64,000 bases of DNA, from contig NW_017567005.1 of assembly GCF_001661265.1 (NCBI RefSeq), positions 1-64,000 on the forward strand, read 5' to 3'. This DNA comes from Saitoella complicata NRRL Y-17804. Taxonomy: Eukaryota; Ascomycota; Saitoellomycetes; Saitoellales; Saitoellaceae. Made by a program: the position numbers and the translations under genes. The notes beneath the pieces were generated by a model. The model made no database searches. It was not told the DNA's origin and saw nothing but the letters and a program-made list of their open reading frames with translations. Shown in pieces: positions 53,846 through 64,000 of the stretch. Position 1 is the stretch's first letter. Each line of letters begins with the position of its first letter.

Positions 53846-55811
53846 ATGTCCAACAACATTACGGAAATTGATCCTGCGATCAAGTCGGGGACGGTATTGA
53901 AGGATGGGTATGTTTCTCCCTTTACTCCGAGTACCGATGAGTCAGGCGATGGTGCTATGGTGTCATTGCTTGACGACACCGAGCCGGTGATCTTCGAAGA
54001 TATGTGCTAACGTACGTGTTTACAGTCGTTATATCATCAAATCAACCCTCAACCGCGGCTCTTACGGTACTGTCGTCCTTGCCCGGGACAGAACCCTTCC
54101 AGCCCCCAACAATCTTGTCGCGATTAAATGCCTCGTCAAAGACCTCGCAAACCTCTCCCAAGCCGAGCGCGACAGCGCCCTCGACGACGACGAACTCTAC
54201 ATCCACCGCATTCTCGAACGCGACCCAAACGAATCCCCACACATCGTCAAACTCCTCGATACCTTCAACACCGAGACACACCTCTTCCTCGTCGTGGAGT
54301 TTTGCCCCTTGGGTGATTTGTATGAGAATATCACGAGTGGGAGGTGTCCCAAAGATACAGAGTCCGTGAGGGATTTGTTGTTGCAGTTGGTTGATGCTGT
54401 TGCGTATTCGCATGCACATGGAGTTTACCACCGCGATGTCAAGCCTGAGAATATCTTGTTGATGCCCTCGTCCGAGTCGGCGAGTGGTGTTACCCTCAAG
54501 CTTGGTGATTGGGGTCTTGCTACGCAGGAAACTACCAGTGCGGATACGGGAACGGGAAGCGATCGTTATATGGCGCCTGAGCAGTTTGATCCCGCTGTTA
54601 CCGAGGTTGAGCCTCGTGCTTGTGATGTTTGGGCCGTGGGTGTGTGTGCGCTCAATATCTTGTTCTCGCGTAACCCGTTCAAGGAACCGACTTCGCGTGA
54701 TCCGGTTTTCAGGGATTGGTGCTGTGACGGAATGAGCTTGTTTGATGTCTTCCCGACGATGAGTGAAGACACCTACCGAGTTCTTTCTCACTCCCTTTGC
54801 CTGGATCCGAAGAAGCGTGATTTGGAGAAGGTTCGGGAAGCGATTGAGAGTGTTGTTGCGTGGACGAATGATGACGAGGTCGCGGAGGTTGAGGAGACGA
54901 GTTGGGAGGAGGTTGGGGTCAATGGACCTACTGCGAACCGTGCTCCGCTTAGGACTCCGTCTTTGGCCCAGACCATCGCGGCGAGTCAGCAGACTTCGTT
55001 CCCCTGGGCCAAGGCATTGGAGGCGAGTGCGGCGCCGGCTCCGGCGCTGACTACTACGACTACTGTACACCATGGTTTCTACTCTTCTTCGCCGAGCTCG
55101 AAGGTTGCTGGTGGGTTGATTAACACTGTTGTCGAGGAGTCTCCTGAGGAGGAGCAGCTCGAGACGGATGAGGCATCTTCTCGTTCCACGAGTGGGGAGA
55201 CCTCGACTACCAACACCACCGCTTCTTTCGATTTGTGTCTTTCGCCCGAAAAAGGTCGTCTTGCTCAAATGAGGTCCAAGGAGCGGAAGAATGCGAAGGG
55301 GCGGGCTGTTGGTGGTGGACTCGCTTCCGTCGATTCTGGATTTGGTGGATCGTTTGCGGGACTTGGTGCGGGCTTGTCGAGTATCAACATTAAGCCTAAA
55401 CCGTCTCGTATTCAGCAACTCAGAGAACAGGCGCCTCACAACCTGGGACCTCGCTCTGGCCAACCTCCCGCCGGCGCGAACGGCAACGGCCTCGGTACTG
55501 ATTCTCGCTCGTCGTCGCGTTCTTCGTCTCGTACGGCGAAGGACAATAAGCTCGTTGCTGGATGCTCTGTCCCCACTTTCGTCAAAGGCTCCAAAGACCA
55601 CCTCAAGTTCGGTAAGAGCTGGAGTGATTGGGTCATGGAGGACGAAGAGGAGGAGGTGTCTGGCACGAGTGGAACGGGTGCTACGCCGAGGAAGAGTATG
55701 CAGAGTGGGAGTGGGAGGAGGTGGTCTAGTGCTGGGAGTGACGGTGGGTTGAGGTTTGATGATGAGGATGATGATGAGTACTTTTTGATTGCGCCGACGT
55801 GGGATGATTGA
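53846..55811 (+). CDS. KSP1: Ser/Thr protein kinase, Ksp1/Ran1-like
   Basis: Exon 1 (53846-53907) and exon 2 (54026-55811) flank a 118-nt intron and give 615 aa. The kinase domain spans about 22-310: Gly loop NRGSYGTVVLARDRT, Lys in AIKCLVKDL, HRDVKPENILL, and MAPEQFDP, with LFLVVEFCPLGDLYENIT marking the Ksp1/Ran1 group. The DFG motif is DWG (KLGDWGLAT), a change from the usual Phe. The C-terminal 300 residues are disordered, Ser/Gly/Arg-rich, ending LKFGKSWSDWVMEDEEEE then an acidic tail. Yeast Ksp1 links TORC1 and PKA to autophagy and filamentous growth; Ran1/Pat1 in S. pombe controls meiosis. Orthology is by pattern only. Confidence 0.88.
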
Positions 55812-56618
55812 GCCAACGAGGGCGGCAATCGTGATCGTTGGTGATGGTTTTGTTTGTTTGGAGACACCCCTATACCCCCAGGCTGTTGGAAATGTGTGTT
55901 GAGATGAGATGAAAGAAAGTTGGTCAAAAGGAAAAAAAAGGGCCCGGATCGAACCATCTCTCATTTGTCGTTTTCCTCTATGTCTTATCGTTTGTCATAC
56001 CGCGGCGCGGCCGGGACCTTTTTTTCGTCTTCTGTATCAGTTATCGTCGCAAGTTTGTTCGATTGTTGTTGTTTTTGTTTTTGTCCGGGTGTATTGGGTG
56101 TTGTGTTCTTTCGCTTTACTCTGTCTTTTTTTTTTTTTGTGGTTGATTTTTTACTCTGGATATTGCAGTATGGACAGTGGGATTATATGAGTGATGCTCG
56201 TGATGAGCGAGAGCGAGGCTGGAGGATGAGACATGAAGCATTATCTTGGAGGAGGTGCCTCAACGGCATCTTTGAAGGAGCTATGGAGGATGTTTTCCTT
56301 TTGGTGATGATGTTTGTCTTGGTCGATGTGCCGGGATGACAGCTCCTGTCAGAGGGAGGATTAGGTAGAAAATACAACAAAATCATACTCTTCTCATCCT
56401 TATCTCAAAATCGTCAAACATCCGAATTCGATGTTCTCGGAGGTTAGGTTTGCTGCGCGATGCGTTCATCGTAGGTTCGGCTGCCCAGTACCGTATTGTA
56501 TTCACGATGCACCGTCGATATACGGTACATGCAACAGCTGGAATCATGAGGGGCTCGAGAGTCGAGAGAGAGAAGGCTTGAGTGTAACTCCGTGAATATC
56601 CGGGAATTACTTCCACAC
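55812..56618. other. Intergenic region with a hairpin and T-runs
   Basis: 807 bases after the kinase. At 55940-56018 a GGGCCCGG/CCGGGACC stem (seven of eight pairs, 63-base loop) precedes a T-run at 56019-56025, and the minus strand carries GGTTCGATCC at 55955-55946. A poly-T run (about 56130-56139) follows. No tRNA cloverleaf fits. No coding frame is supported. Confidence 0.35.
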
Positions 56619-57163
56619 ATGATGGAGTTCCTCTTTACTGGTGTGAGGAATACTGGAATTGATGTGAATGCTGCAGTTGATGTCTTTGACAAGCTTCTTC
56701 GACAGCCTTTACATGTTCCAAGAGAACAAGTTCTCATAGCTTTGTTCAATAGGGCTCTTCTGCTGAATCGCCATGTTGGAGGCTTTTACGCCAATCACCT
56801 TGCTGATGAGAAAGACGAACTGTTGCATCACACGCTTAAGACAAGCTTCTTTGATCCATTTACTGTTCTTGACTCTACTGGAGGATCTCAGGCAGATTGG
56901 CTTGTGCAAAAAGCATGGTGGCGCTTACAGGCTTGGGTGTTTGGTCGGCGTAAAGAGCAGCAGTGTGACTGTATAACTCATCTTTTCATGATCTTTATTC
57001 ATGGAGGTTAAACGTGTTAGAAGAGGAGTTGCCTGATGCCATCTACTATCTGGCTCGCTATCTCAGCATCACCCGGCCTAATGTCCTAATCACCTATTCG
57101 AATTTGGTGACCTTGATCGTACTGGCAAACTTCCATCCAGCAGCCAAGCAAGTGCCGTCCTAA
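56619..57163 (+). CDS. Hypothetical spliced small protein
   Basis: Exon 1 (56619-56962) reads MMEFLFTGVRNTGIDVNAAV, FNRALLLNRHVGGFYANHLA and WLVQKAWWRLQAWVFGRRKE. A 44-nt intron (56963-57006; donor GTGTGA, acceptor TGGAG) is below the usual minimum here but joins the frame to a continuation NVLEEELPDAIYYLARYLSI ending at 57163, giving 166 aa. I do not recognise the family. The composition is protein-like throughout. If the intron is wrong the locus is a frame-shifted remnant. The 465 bases that follow hold no supported gene. Confidence 0.35.
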
Positions 57164-57628
57164 TGTTTACCAGCAGCAAATTGATGTTCCACAGATTGCT
57201 TTCTACGGTGAAAACAACGTGTAATCTGAGGTAGCTGATCATGACTTTGGCCAGTTGCCATAACGACCACTTCCCACTCCACAATGGACGGACCCAAACA
57301 AATGCGCGTGTTCCCGGTGCCGACTCTTGCGCACGCACGGACCCCGAGGAACCCTCACGCTCGGAAGCAGGTCAAAGTCGGTCGATCTGTTGGTGATTAC
57401 GCTGTGGATTATTTGAGACGGATCAGAGTTGTACGACACATCAGCGGCCTTTCATCCAAGCACATTACAGCACAGCGTCGGCATCTCTAAAGCGCTCAAG
57501 AACATTTTGTTTTCTTTGGCTGATCTGTGCGGTATACGGATTATTTCGCCCGCTTGAAGTCATAAACAACAGTCAGCAGGAGTTGAACGACAACGGCAAT
57601 AGCTGCTACAGTACAGGATACGGCTGCA

Positions 57629-58978
57629 ATGACGCTACGGGCTCTGCCCAGGCTCAATCCGAGGGTTGTATCAATACTTGCTACAGTACGGTTCTTCTGT
57701 CGTCTTCTCATTTGACCCATGCTGACTGGGGTTGATTAGATACTCAATGCATCATCAATACCTTTATATGTGTTGCTGGCAATATGGACAACAGCGCTTG
57801 TCCCACGAATCCTCGCTTTCGTCGCAGCGAGCGCAAGCGGTCTCGTCACTATCAATGACGGTTCACTAGCAATACGGCCGATGGAGGGAAAGGCGCCATG
57901 GATATGGTTGATCCTACACATCATCTTTTCGGTGGTTGCGATTGGGGCAGGAGGTGTATCGTTGCTGTGGATGTTGTTCCGAGGTTTAGGGGTCAGAGTT
58001 GGAGGGCAGGCATTGTTGGGTGCTGGTGTTGGTGTTTGGTTTGTTGGGTCGGCGATGCAGACTGCACATCTTACGACACTTCTATCGCCTTCGATTGTTC
58101 AGCAGCAGGAGACGCTGCCGTTCTCGACAGTGGCGCCACAGCCCTCGATGACCAACATGGCTCTTCTCGCAGCACCACAAAGCGATCCTATGCCATCGAT
58201 AGAGTCGTTCCCTGACCCGCGGACAGCACTGACGGGCTTGCACGAATTGACGGGAAGCTCGTACAGTGTCAACACCACCGGCTTCGTCTTCGGCGCTGAC
58301 GATCATGATGCGCGAACTGTACGTTCCTTCGCGACTTCACACGCACCAGAACGAAGGGGCCGGGAGGACAGCGTGCCGACGATTCCTGATACCCCGGCTC
58401 TTACCGCCGACAGCCCTGCCTTGACGATGAAGAGCACAATGGAGCCAATTCGACCGATACTTACGATGCCACCACCGATGCTCCCACCACCATCACCACG
58501 GAAATCAATCAAACTGTTGGGCGGCCACCAGTCGAATGGCAGCACCTCTTCCATTGTCCCGCATTTCTCGTTTCATGGTCGTGGACTCTCGTTATCGAGA
58601 TCGAGAACACATTCCCGCTCTCCAACTCGTCGAGCATTCTCCCAACTCGCACACCGCTCCCCAACCCGTCTCTCCTTCCACAAAAGCGGCACTCAACCAC
58701 CCTCATTCCCGCCTCCTGGCCCTCCGACCACAGAAGAAGTCGGTCCAGGTTGGGATTCCTGGGATACGACAGATGTCCGAGGTGCGATGTGGACGAAGAA
58801 CATGGTGGCAGTGAGAGGAGAGAGAAGTGCTAGTGCAGGGACGGTGATGACGTTGGGGATGTTGAGCATGAGTGGAAAGAGTGAGGGTGGTGGGGATAGT
58901 CGGCCGGTTAGTGGGCAGAGTTGGGAGTTTGAAAAGATGGTTGAGGGGTTGGAAGTGGGAGGGGGGATTGCGTACTAA
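57629..58978 (+). CDS. Membrane protein with three helices and disordered tail
   Basis: Exon 1 (57629-57685, MTLRALPRLNPRVVSILAT) and exon 2 (57740-58978) flank a 54-nt intron with CTGAC branch and give 431 aa. I infer exon 1 because the main frame begins at an acceptor (GATTAG) with no internal ATG nearby. Three hydrophobic segments are seen: SSIPLYVLLAIWTTALVPRI, PWIWLILHIIFSVVAIGAGG and LLGAGVGVWFVGSAMQTA. The remaining 270 residues are Ser/Pro/Arg-rich and disordered, with KSIKLLGGHQS and SRSRTHSRSPTRRAFSQ. I do not recognise the family; a signalling or trafficking role is only a guess. Confidence 0.6.
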
Positions 58979-59376
58979 TAGCGTGAAAGGACATGACGGT
59001 AATGGGTATGTGTTTGGTATTTGGGCATTTTCTGGCGTTTTTGCATCTTGTTTTAGGCGGTTTGGCATGAATTGCCGGCCGATATTCTTAGCATCTAATG
59101 TATTTTAATGTGGTAGAGGACCACAGGTTAGAGCGGTGAATGAAAAACGATCTGATTTTATTTTCTGGATAAGTCTCACCAGGACACGTAATCAATTGAC
59201 TGAGAGCCCGCACCGCCTTTTCGACGACATCGTGGGAATCTGCACGTCGGCCTAGCCCAAGCACCGACGGCCGCTTGCACTGGGCCGCGCCGATACATTC
59301 AATAGTCTGTATAAGAGTAATGCCACCATGTCCAAGAGAGTGAGACCATGAGAGATCCGATTCAACCTGAGAAACA
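58979..59376. other. Intergenic region
   Basis: 398 bases. No supported coding frame or RNA gene. The next gene may have a further 5' exon here, but I found none. Confidence 0.4.
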
Positions 59377-59825
59377 ATGTTTTCAGCTGATGAAGACCCT
59401 GTTCCCTTTCTCGCCTGTGTGAAGAAGACCGAGCTCGTCATGCGGATTATCATGAGTCCAACATTCCCAAGAGACCGCTACGACTTCGTACACCTCTGTG
59501 TTGGCATCGATGCCTTCAGGGAGGAGTTTCCTAAGATCATGGAAGGGACGAACTACAGTGCTGCCAGTGGCCTGGGTTCCAATGTCAATTCAGGTGAGTG
59601 GTTTCATTGTCCGTACCTTCACTGGTGGGAAAAAGCTCACACCAGTCAGAGCATCCCCAAAAGCCGAAGATTGTTATCGCCGGCAGCGGCTTCAGTGATG
59701 ATGAGGTCGATGAACTCGAGAGGGTGAAATACGCCGACAGCGTAACTTGGTACCGTGCTCCGACAACGAACAAAGATATATTCGGGCCGGACACCGACCT
59801 GACAGGAATAGGGAAGAATGCCTAG
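59377..59825 (+). CDS. Small hypothetical protein
   Basis: Exon 1 (59377-59593) and exon 2 (59650-59825) flank a 56-nt intron and give 130 aa. Exon 1 starts MFSADEDPVPFLACVKKTEL, with YDFVHLCVGIDAFREEFPKI. Exon 2 reads HPQKPKIVIAGSGFSDDEVD, then ADSVTWYRAPTTNKDIFGPD. The alternative acceptor four bases upstream gives a different, shorter tail. VIAGSGFSDDEVDELERVK looks like a single beta-alpha unit, so it may be a fragment or variant of a larger enzyme family. I do not recognise it with confidence. Confidence 0.5.
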
Positions 59826-60184
59826 GAGCCTTGCATATTTCTTTGAACTAACACAGGCTTGTGCAGAGGTACTCCTCATCATCTGCGTGATATTTCTGGC
59901 ATTCGGCGGGTTGAAGAGCTGACGAGGTCGAGCAATTGGCAGTCCTCTGCCCAATTGCATATCGAAATTGTGGAGCTTGCTACTATACATTTATGTCAAA
60001 GACTATAGGATACTCTCGTATTGATACACATCGTCTATTCATGTTGCTGTGCAATCAGTGTAGGATTACAAGCACAACCGTAGCGTTACAAAAAAGAGTT
60101 ATCATACAAAACCAAAACGTACACGGACTCCACAACCACTGACTCCGAGAACATCATCGAGTTTAGAGCATCCCACCATTCCAC
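59826..60184. other. Convergent intergenic region
   Basis: 359 bases between converging genes. No supported gene, repeat or RNA. Confidence 0.5.
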
Positions 60185-63100
60185 TCAGAAAATATCAGGG
60201 CTGAATCCCTGCCAAGCCCTCTTCTCCCTAACATCCCAATATCCACCACCAACTTCTGCATCAGTCCTGTACTCCCAGAAGGTCTCACCAGTGACCTTAT
60301 CGACGGACTGCTTGAACCATCTGGGTTCCCAGTGCTGACCACGAGCTTCGAGATCACGTCTTGCTGCACGTTGTTTCTCTTCGACACGGTTCTTCTCGGT
60401 TGCCGCGGCATCGTACTGACCCTCCTCCATTGCGCGCTGGTCGGGACGCAAGCGGGTATCAGTCGGTGGCAACCAAGGAACAAGTGACTTCTGAGGCGCA
60501 TTGAGCGTGATAGCAAAAGGCGTCAAGTTGAACGGCGCAGGTGGGCGAGGGTGTGCCTGCCAGATTAGGAATGTGCTGGCATTGCCAGCCTCGGGTAAAA
60601 TAGATGCCTTTCCATCAAGCTTCCTTGCATAGATCTTATCGTTCCAGTGGCCAGCAACAGACCATCTTGGGGAACCTTGAGCATCGGCAACAGTTCCCTT
60701 CACCTCGTACGCACCTCCACCCCTCCATCCCCTCTGCTTGAAGTCGAGCGTACACACGTCTCCCGTAGTGTGGTTTTTGACAATCATCTCACCGTAGTTG
60801 TCGACAGTAGGCGATCCAGTAATGATGCCAACGACGGAGGTATTCACCTTCTTCCATGTGTACAACTCATCTTTGCCACTAGGCGCACGGATACGACAGA
60901 ACCAAGTACCAAGCGGGTTGATGTCGAAAGACTTTCCGGTGAACTTCGATTTCACCGCTGACTCACCCCAGTAATCCCATTTCGGCGACTGAGCGATCGC
61001 AGCACCGACAGGTGGGTGATGACTAACCTGCTCAACGACAAAGCGGTACTGCTTATCGGGACGAACATACTCGTAAGTCTCACCCAACAACGGGTTGAAT
61101 GGCTTAGCGATACGGTTCGTGGTAGAGCAGTACTCACTAGCAGCAAAGGCTGCGACATACAACAAACGCTCAGTAGACTCCGTACGCGTGGCAGCAGTAT
61201 CCAAGAGATCAGCATACTCCATATCCTCAGCAACACGCTGCAACAACGACGTCGGCTCATTGAAAGAAACAGGCAAGGTCATCTTGGTCATATCCTTTCC
61301 AATCATACTCTTGAGAATACCCCAAAGCGAGATTTTTGGACGGTTATCGTCGTCCATCGCCAGTTTCTGTCGGGTGCCCTCTTCGTATCCGTGGTAGGAC
61401 TTCGTGAGCGCATCAGGCTCGTCCTCCTCGACAGGAGCATGAACCTGTTTCTCAACAGCGGGAACGACAGGCGCAGCAGCAGCAATAGCGCTCACCTGTA
61501 TCTGCGGGGGAGCAGCTACTTGAGTTGCCTGATAGGTCGACGGAGCACGATAGACCTCCTGCTGTACAGGCTGCTGTACGACAGGCGGAAGCGGCTCAGC
61601 CTGTATCTCACCGCCAGCGATAGCATCGAAGAACTCATCCTCATCATCGTCCTCGTCGGCCGGGATCGTGGGGATACGCGCCATTGACTGCACCACACTC
61701 TGATCCCTGTCAGTAATTTCAACCCCTCCAAACGACTCCGCAAACGTGGTCTCCTCCGCCGACGGCGACGAGATAGACAGCTGCGCATGTGCCTCCCTCA
61801 GCGCCTTCTTCGTCTTCCTCCTCTCCACATTGACGTTATGGAACTCCTCCTGCAACTGTTCCTGCTCCACCGCCAACGCACGCATGTTCTCTTCCCAAAG
61901 ACGCATGATATCATTCTCGCGGGCGAGTTTGTAGCGCCAGAATTGGTCGCGTTCAGCGCTCATGTTAAGGACTTCTTCGACGGTGCGTTGGACGCCGGCG
62001 AGGGCGTCGCGGAAGCTTTGGAGGGCGTTGGACATCTGCGGGGAGGGCGGGGCTTGAGTTCCCTGTTGGACCCGGAGTTCGCGCTCATGCATCAAGCTGT
62101 CAGCGACTTGACCAAGAACAGAGAGCTGCGCGCGAGCGTAGTTCGCTGTCGTGCCGAACGTGTCTTTGTACGGCTCAATGACAGACTCAGGCTCAGATCC
62201 CGCAAGCGAATCCGCCTCCGAGAGCGCCATAGACGTCAAACTCGCCGTACGACGCAAATCACCCGACGAAGCATCATTGATCTCCGATTGAATCAATCCC
62301 GGGAGAGGCGACGGTGGTGCATCACCAGCACCACCCCCAGCCCTCCGACTACTATCCTTCGCATGCTGAATCGCCGCAGTCAACGCCCAAGCCCACCGAT
62401 TGGCCTCAACCGGATGATTCGCCCTTAAGTGATACCTCACACTACCCTTCCCCGTAATCTCAAAACGTTGCTTATCCTGCTTATCCAGATTCAAGCTCGC
62501 GTACTTCATATGGATCGAACCCCTACACGATCGCTGCGCGTCGTCTTGGTTCTTGTAGTAGGATAGTACGTCGTTTTCGAGGACAAACCAGCGGAGTTTA
62601 TAACCTGTCGTGTAGTTTGTCCATTTCTTCAGGTAGCCGGCCATTTTTATGGGTTCGCCGGGGGTTGTGGTCACGACGCTTTGGGCGGCTGGGGAGCGCT
62701 TTAGAACGTGCTTGATTTTGTCGTCTTTTGTGACTTCCCATGGGAGTTTGCCTTTCTTGTCACGACGGAAGGGGTCTGCGCCGCGGTCCAGGAGGAACTG
62801 AACGAGCTCCAGGTTTTTGGCCTTGGCGGCATCGTGAAGAAGGGTTGATCCAGTTTCAGGATCTTGACGACTGACTTCGCATAGACTCACTGCGCGAGGG
62901 TTTGTGAACAATTGCTCCACACCTTGAAGATCACCGGCCTGGACCAACTGCTTGAAGCGGTTGCTGACGAAGTCGGTGTACTGAGCACGCGACAACTGCA
63001 TCGTATCCGCCAATTCAGGCGTAGTAGCAACCTGGAATGGCTGCTTGCCATCATTGTTCGGGATCGTGTCATTGACATTACTCTGCTGCATCAAAAGCTG

Positions 63101-63539
63101 AACCACGTCATCACGAGCCAACGCCGCCGCAAGGTGAAGCGCTGTATTCCCATCCTTGTCCTGCGTGTTAATGTCGACGATGTTCTTTAAGATAATGTGT
63201 TCAACGACTTGGTGAGACGCACATTGTACAGCAAGGTGAAGAGGCGTAGAGATATCCGAGCTCGTCCGCGATCCAGTGGATGCTCGTGGCCCGTCATTGC
63301 TCTGAGCCGTGTCTGCCAAGTATTGTTGCAGCGCACGATCAATTGCCTGTGCATCACCTGAGCGCAAAGCCTCCAGCGTCCTATACGTCTTTAACGATTC
63401 CTCTACACCCGCGGATTTGGATAGTCGGATCGTGTTGGCACTCAAGGCGTTTGCGGAGTTCATCCTTGCATGCCTAGACGCACAATGTTAGCTACAACGC
63501 GATCCACAGAGCCTGGTAAGAGAGAAAAACATACGCCAT
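60185..63539 (-). CDS. OSH1: Oxysterol-binding protein, Osh1/Osh2 type with ankyrin and PH domains
   Basis: Exon 1 is five bases (63539-63535, ATGGC), followed by a 61-nt intron with a GCTAAC branch (63534-63474). Exon 2 (63473-60185) gives 1097 aa in total, beginning MAHARMNSANALSANTIRLS. Domains: ankyrin repeats about 75-250 (STPLHLAVQCASHQVVEHII, ALHLAAALARDDVVQLLMQQ, STLLHDAAKAKNLELVQFLL); PH domain about 275-375 (KMAGYLKKWTNYTTGYKLRW); coiled region; Pro/Ala linker; and a sterol-binding ORD from about 700, with the signature VVEQVSHHPPVGAA. It moves sterols and PI4P between ER and Golgi or plasma membrane at contact sites. No FFAT motif was found by eye. Confidence 0.95.
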
Positions 63540-63783
63540 GCTTCGTTTTCGTTGGTGGTTGTTGGATCTGCCCAGGTTATCCATGGTGATTGAATCCCTG
63601 GGGTCGGGCCGTCTCCGTAGCTTGACTTTGGGCGTATAGAGTTTCCGCGCATGCACGTACGCCCATGACGCTGTGCAGCAGATCCCCAAGTTACCAGGGT
63701 TTCGGGTAAATAATGTATTCAACGAAAAACGCCTGATCTCTCCTATGATATCAAGGTATCTTTATGCTAGAATGCTCCATTCA

Positions 63784-64000
63784 TCATCTTAGTTCATCGT
63801 CCTCCTCGTCGACACCATTCTCCTCCCCTTCATCCGAAAGCTTCTCGATCACGGGTTTCTCGTCCGTCTGCACTCTCATCAAGAGAGCATTGATTTTGTG
63901 ATTCTCTCCCCTTGATAAGCTCTTCATCATCTGTACTTCCCGCTTTTCCTGGACTAGCCTTCTCAGAGACTTGGTCAGAAACCCTGCCAGCATGTCAACT
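63784..64000 (-). CDS. Partial gene, 3' end only
   Basis: Minus-strand frame open from the window edge to its stop at 63784. The visible 72 or so residues are helical and charged, FLTKSLRRLVQEKREVQMMK, ending in an acidic tail SDEGEENGVDEEDDELR. The rest lies outside the window; the family is not identifiable from this piece. Confidence 0.45.
   Translation of the reverse strand, partial: VDMLAGFLTKSLRRLVQEKREVQMMKSLSRGENHKINALLMRVQTDEKPVIEKLSDEGEENGVDEEDDELR

Noticed and set aside
55945-55956. tRNA-like B box
   Set aside because: The flanking bases do not form T-arm, acceptor or anticodon arms; no A box at the right distance.
59594-59649. Alternative acceptor at 59645
   Set aside because: It yields a frame with poor composition; the acceptor four bases downstream gives the more protein-like tail.
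1-64000. CRISPR arrays, rRNA genes, secondary-metabolite cluster, retroelements
   Set aside because: None of the expected repeats, conserved rRNA segments, or polyketide, peptide synthetase or reverse transcriptase frames were seen.

Overview
The window is the left end of a chromosome from a filamentous ascomycete, most likely Pezizomycotina. It opens with a perfect CCCTAA telomere array (1-128) in the orientation expected of a left end. Genes are compact, with zero to four introns mostly of 49-60 nt, GT-AG ends and CTAAC/CTAAT-type branch sites. The proteins are typical fungal orthologues, and several families (Atg27, Ksp1/Ran1-like kinase, class V myosin, fungal multi-pass glycoprotein) fit ascomycetes. 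I cannot settle the class from sequence alone.

Layout. 1-1000: telomere, one small Cys-rich gene and a duplicated 85-bp non-coding block. 1.1-18 kb: core genes begin almost at once, with ATG27, a small Ubl-like protein, an unrecognised spliced gene, a large Ser/Ala/Thr-rich membrane protein, UTR4 (methionine salvage), TIF6, RAD23, KGD1, a beta-sandwich-like protein and AOS1. 18-20.5 kb: an accessory island with a broken or unusually spliced Cys/His-domain gene and a nearly complete Tc1/mariner element bracketed by 26-bp direct repeats. 20.8-34.9 kb: BAR-SH3 protein, SER3-type enzyme, NAP1, class V myosin, LSC1, SKP1. 35-51 kb: acidic chromatin-type protein, alpha/beta hydrolase, APM4 (AP-2 mu), coiled-coil protein, 2-oxodicarboxylate carrier, ESS2, a small KEN/D-box protein, CYP6 (PPIL4), UCH37-type deubiquitinase, RPL17. 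51.4-55.8 kb: NOP1 and a Ksp1/Ran1-like kinase. 56.6-59.8 kb: three lineage-specific genes. 60.2-63.5 kb: an Osh1-type oxysterol-binding protein, followed by the 3' end of a gene that runs off the window.

Functional threads. KGD1, LSC1 and the 2-oxodicarboxylate carrier act on neighbouring steps of mitochondrial 2-oxoglutarate/succinyl-CoA metabolism and lie within 32 kb, without forming a cluster. RAD23, AOS1, SKP1, UCH37 and the KEN-box protein belong to ubiquitin/SUMO biology. RPL17 and NOP1 share a 450-bp divergent promoter. I see no secondary-metabolite cluster, CRISPR array, rRNA or convincing tRNA. The most notable signals are core genes placed about 1 kb from the telomere, introns that interrupt genes at or just after the start codon in about ten genes, poly-C tracts in two divergent promoters, the mobile-element island, and an uncharacterised small protein carrying APC/C degron motifs.

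Exon boundaries were read by hand from GT/AG ends, reading frame and, where I recognised the family, conserved protein sequence; no alignment or transcript data were available.
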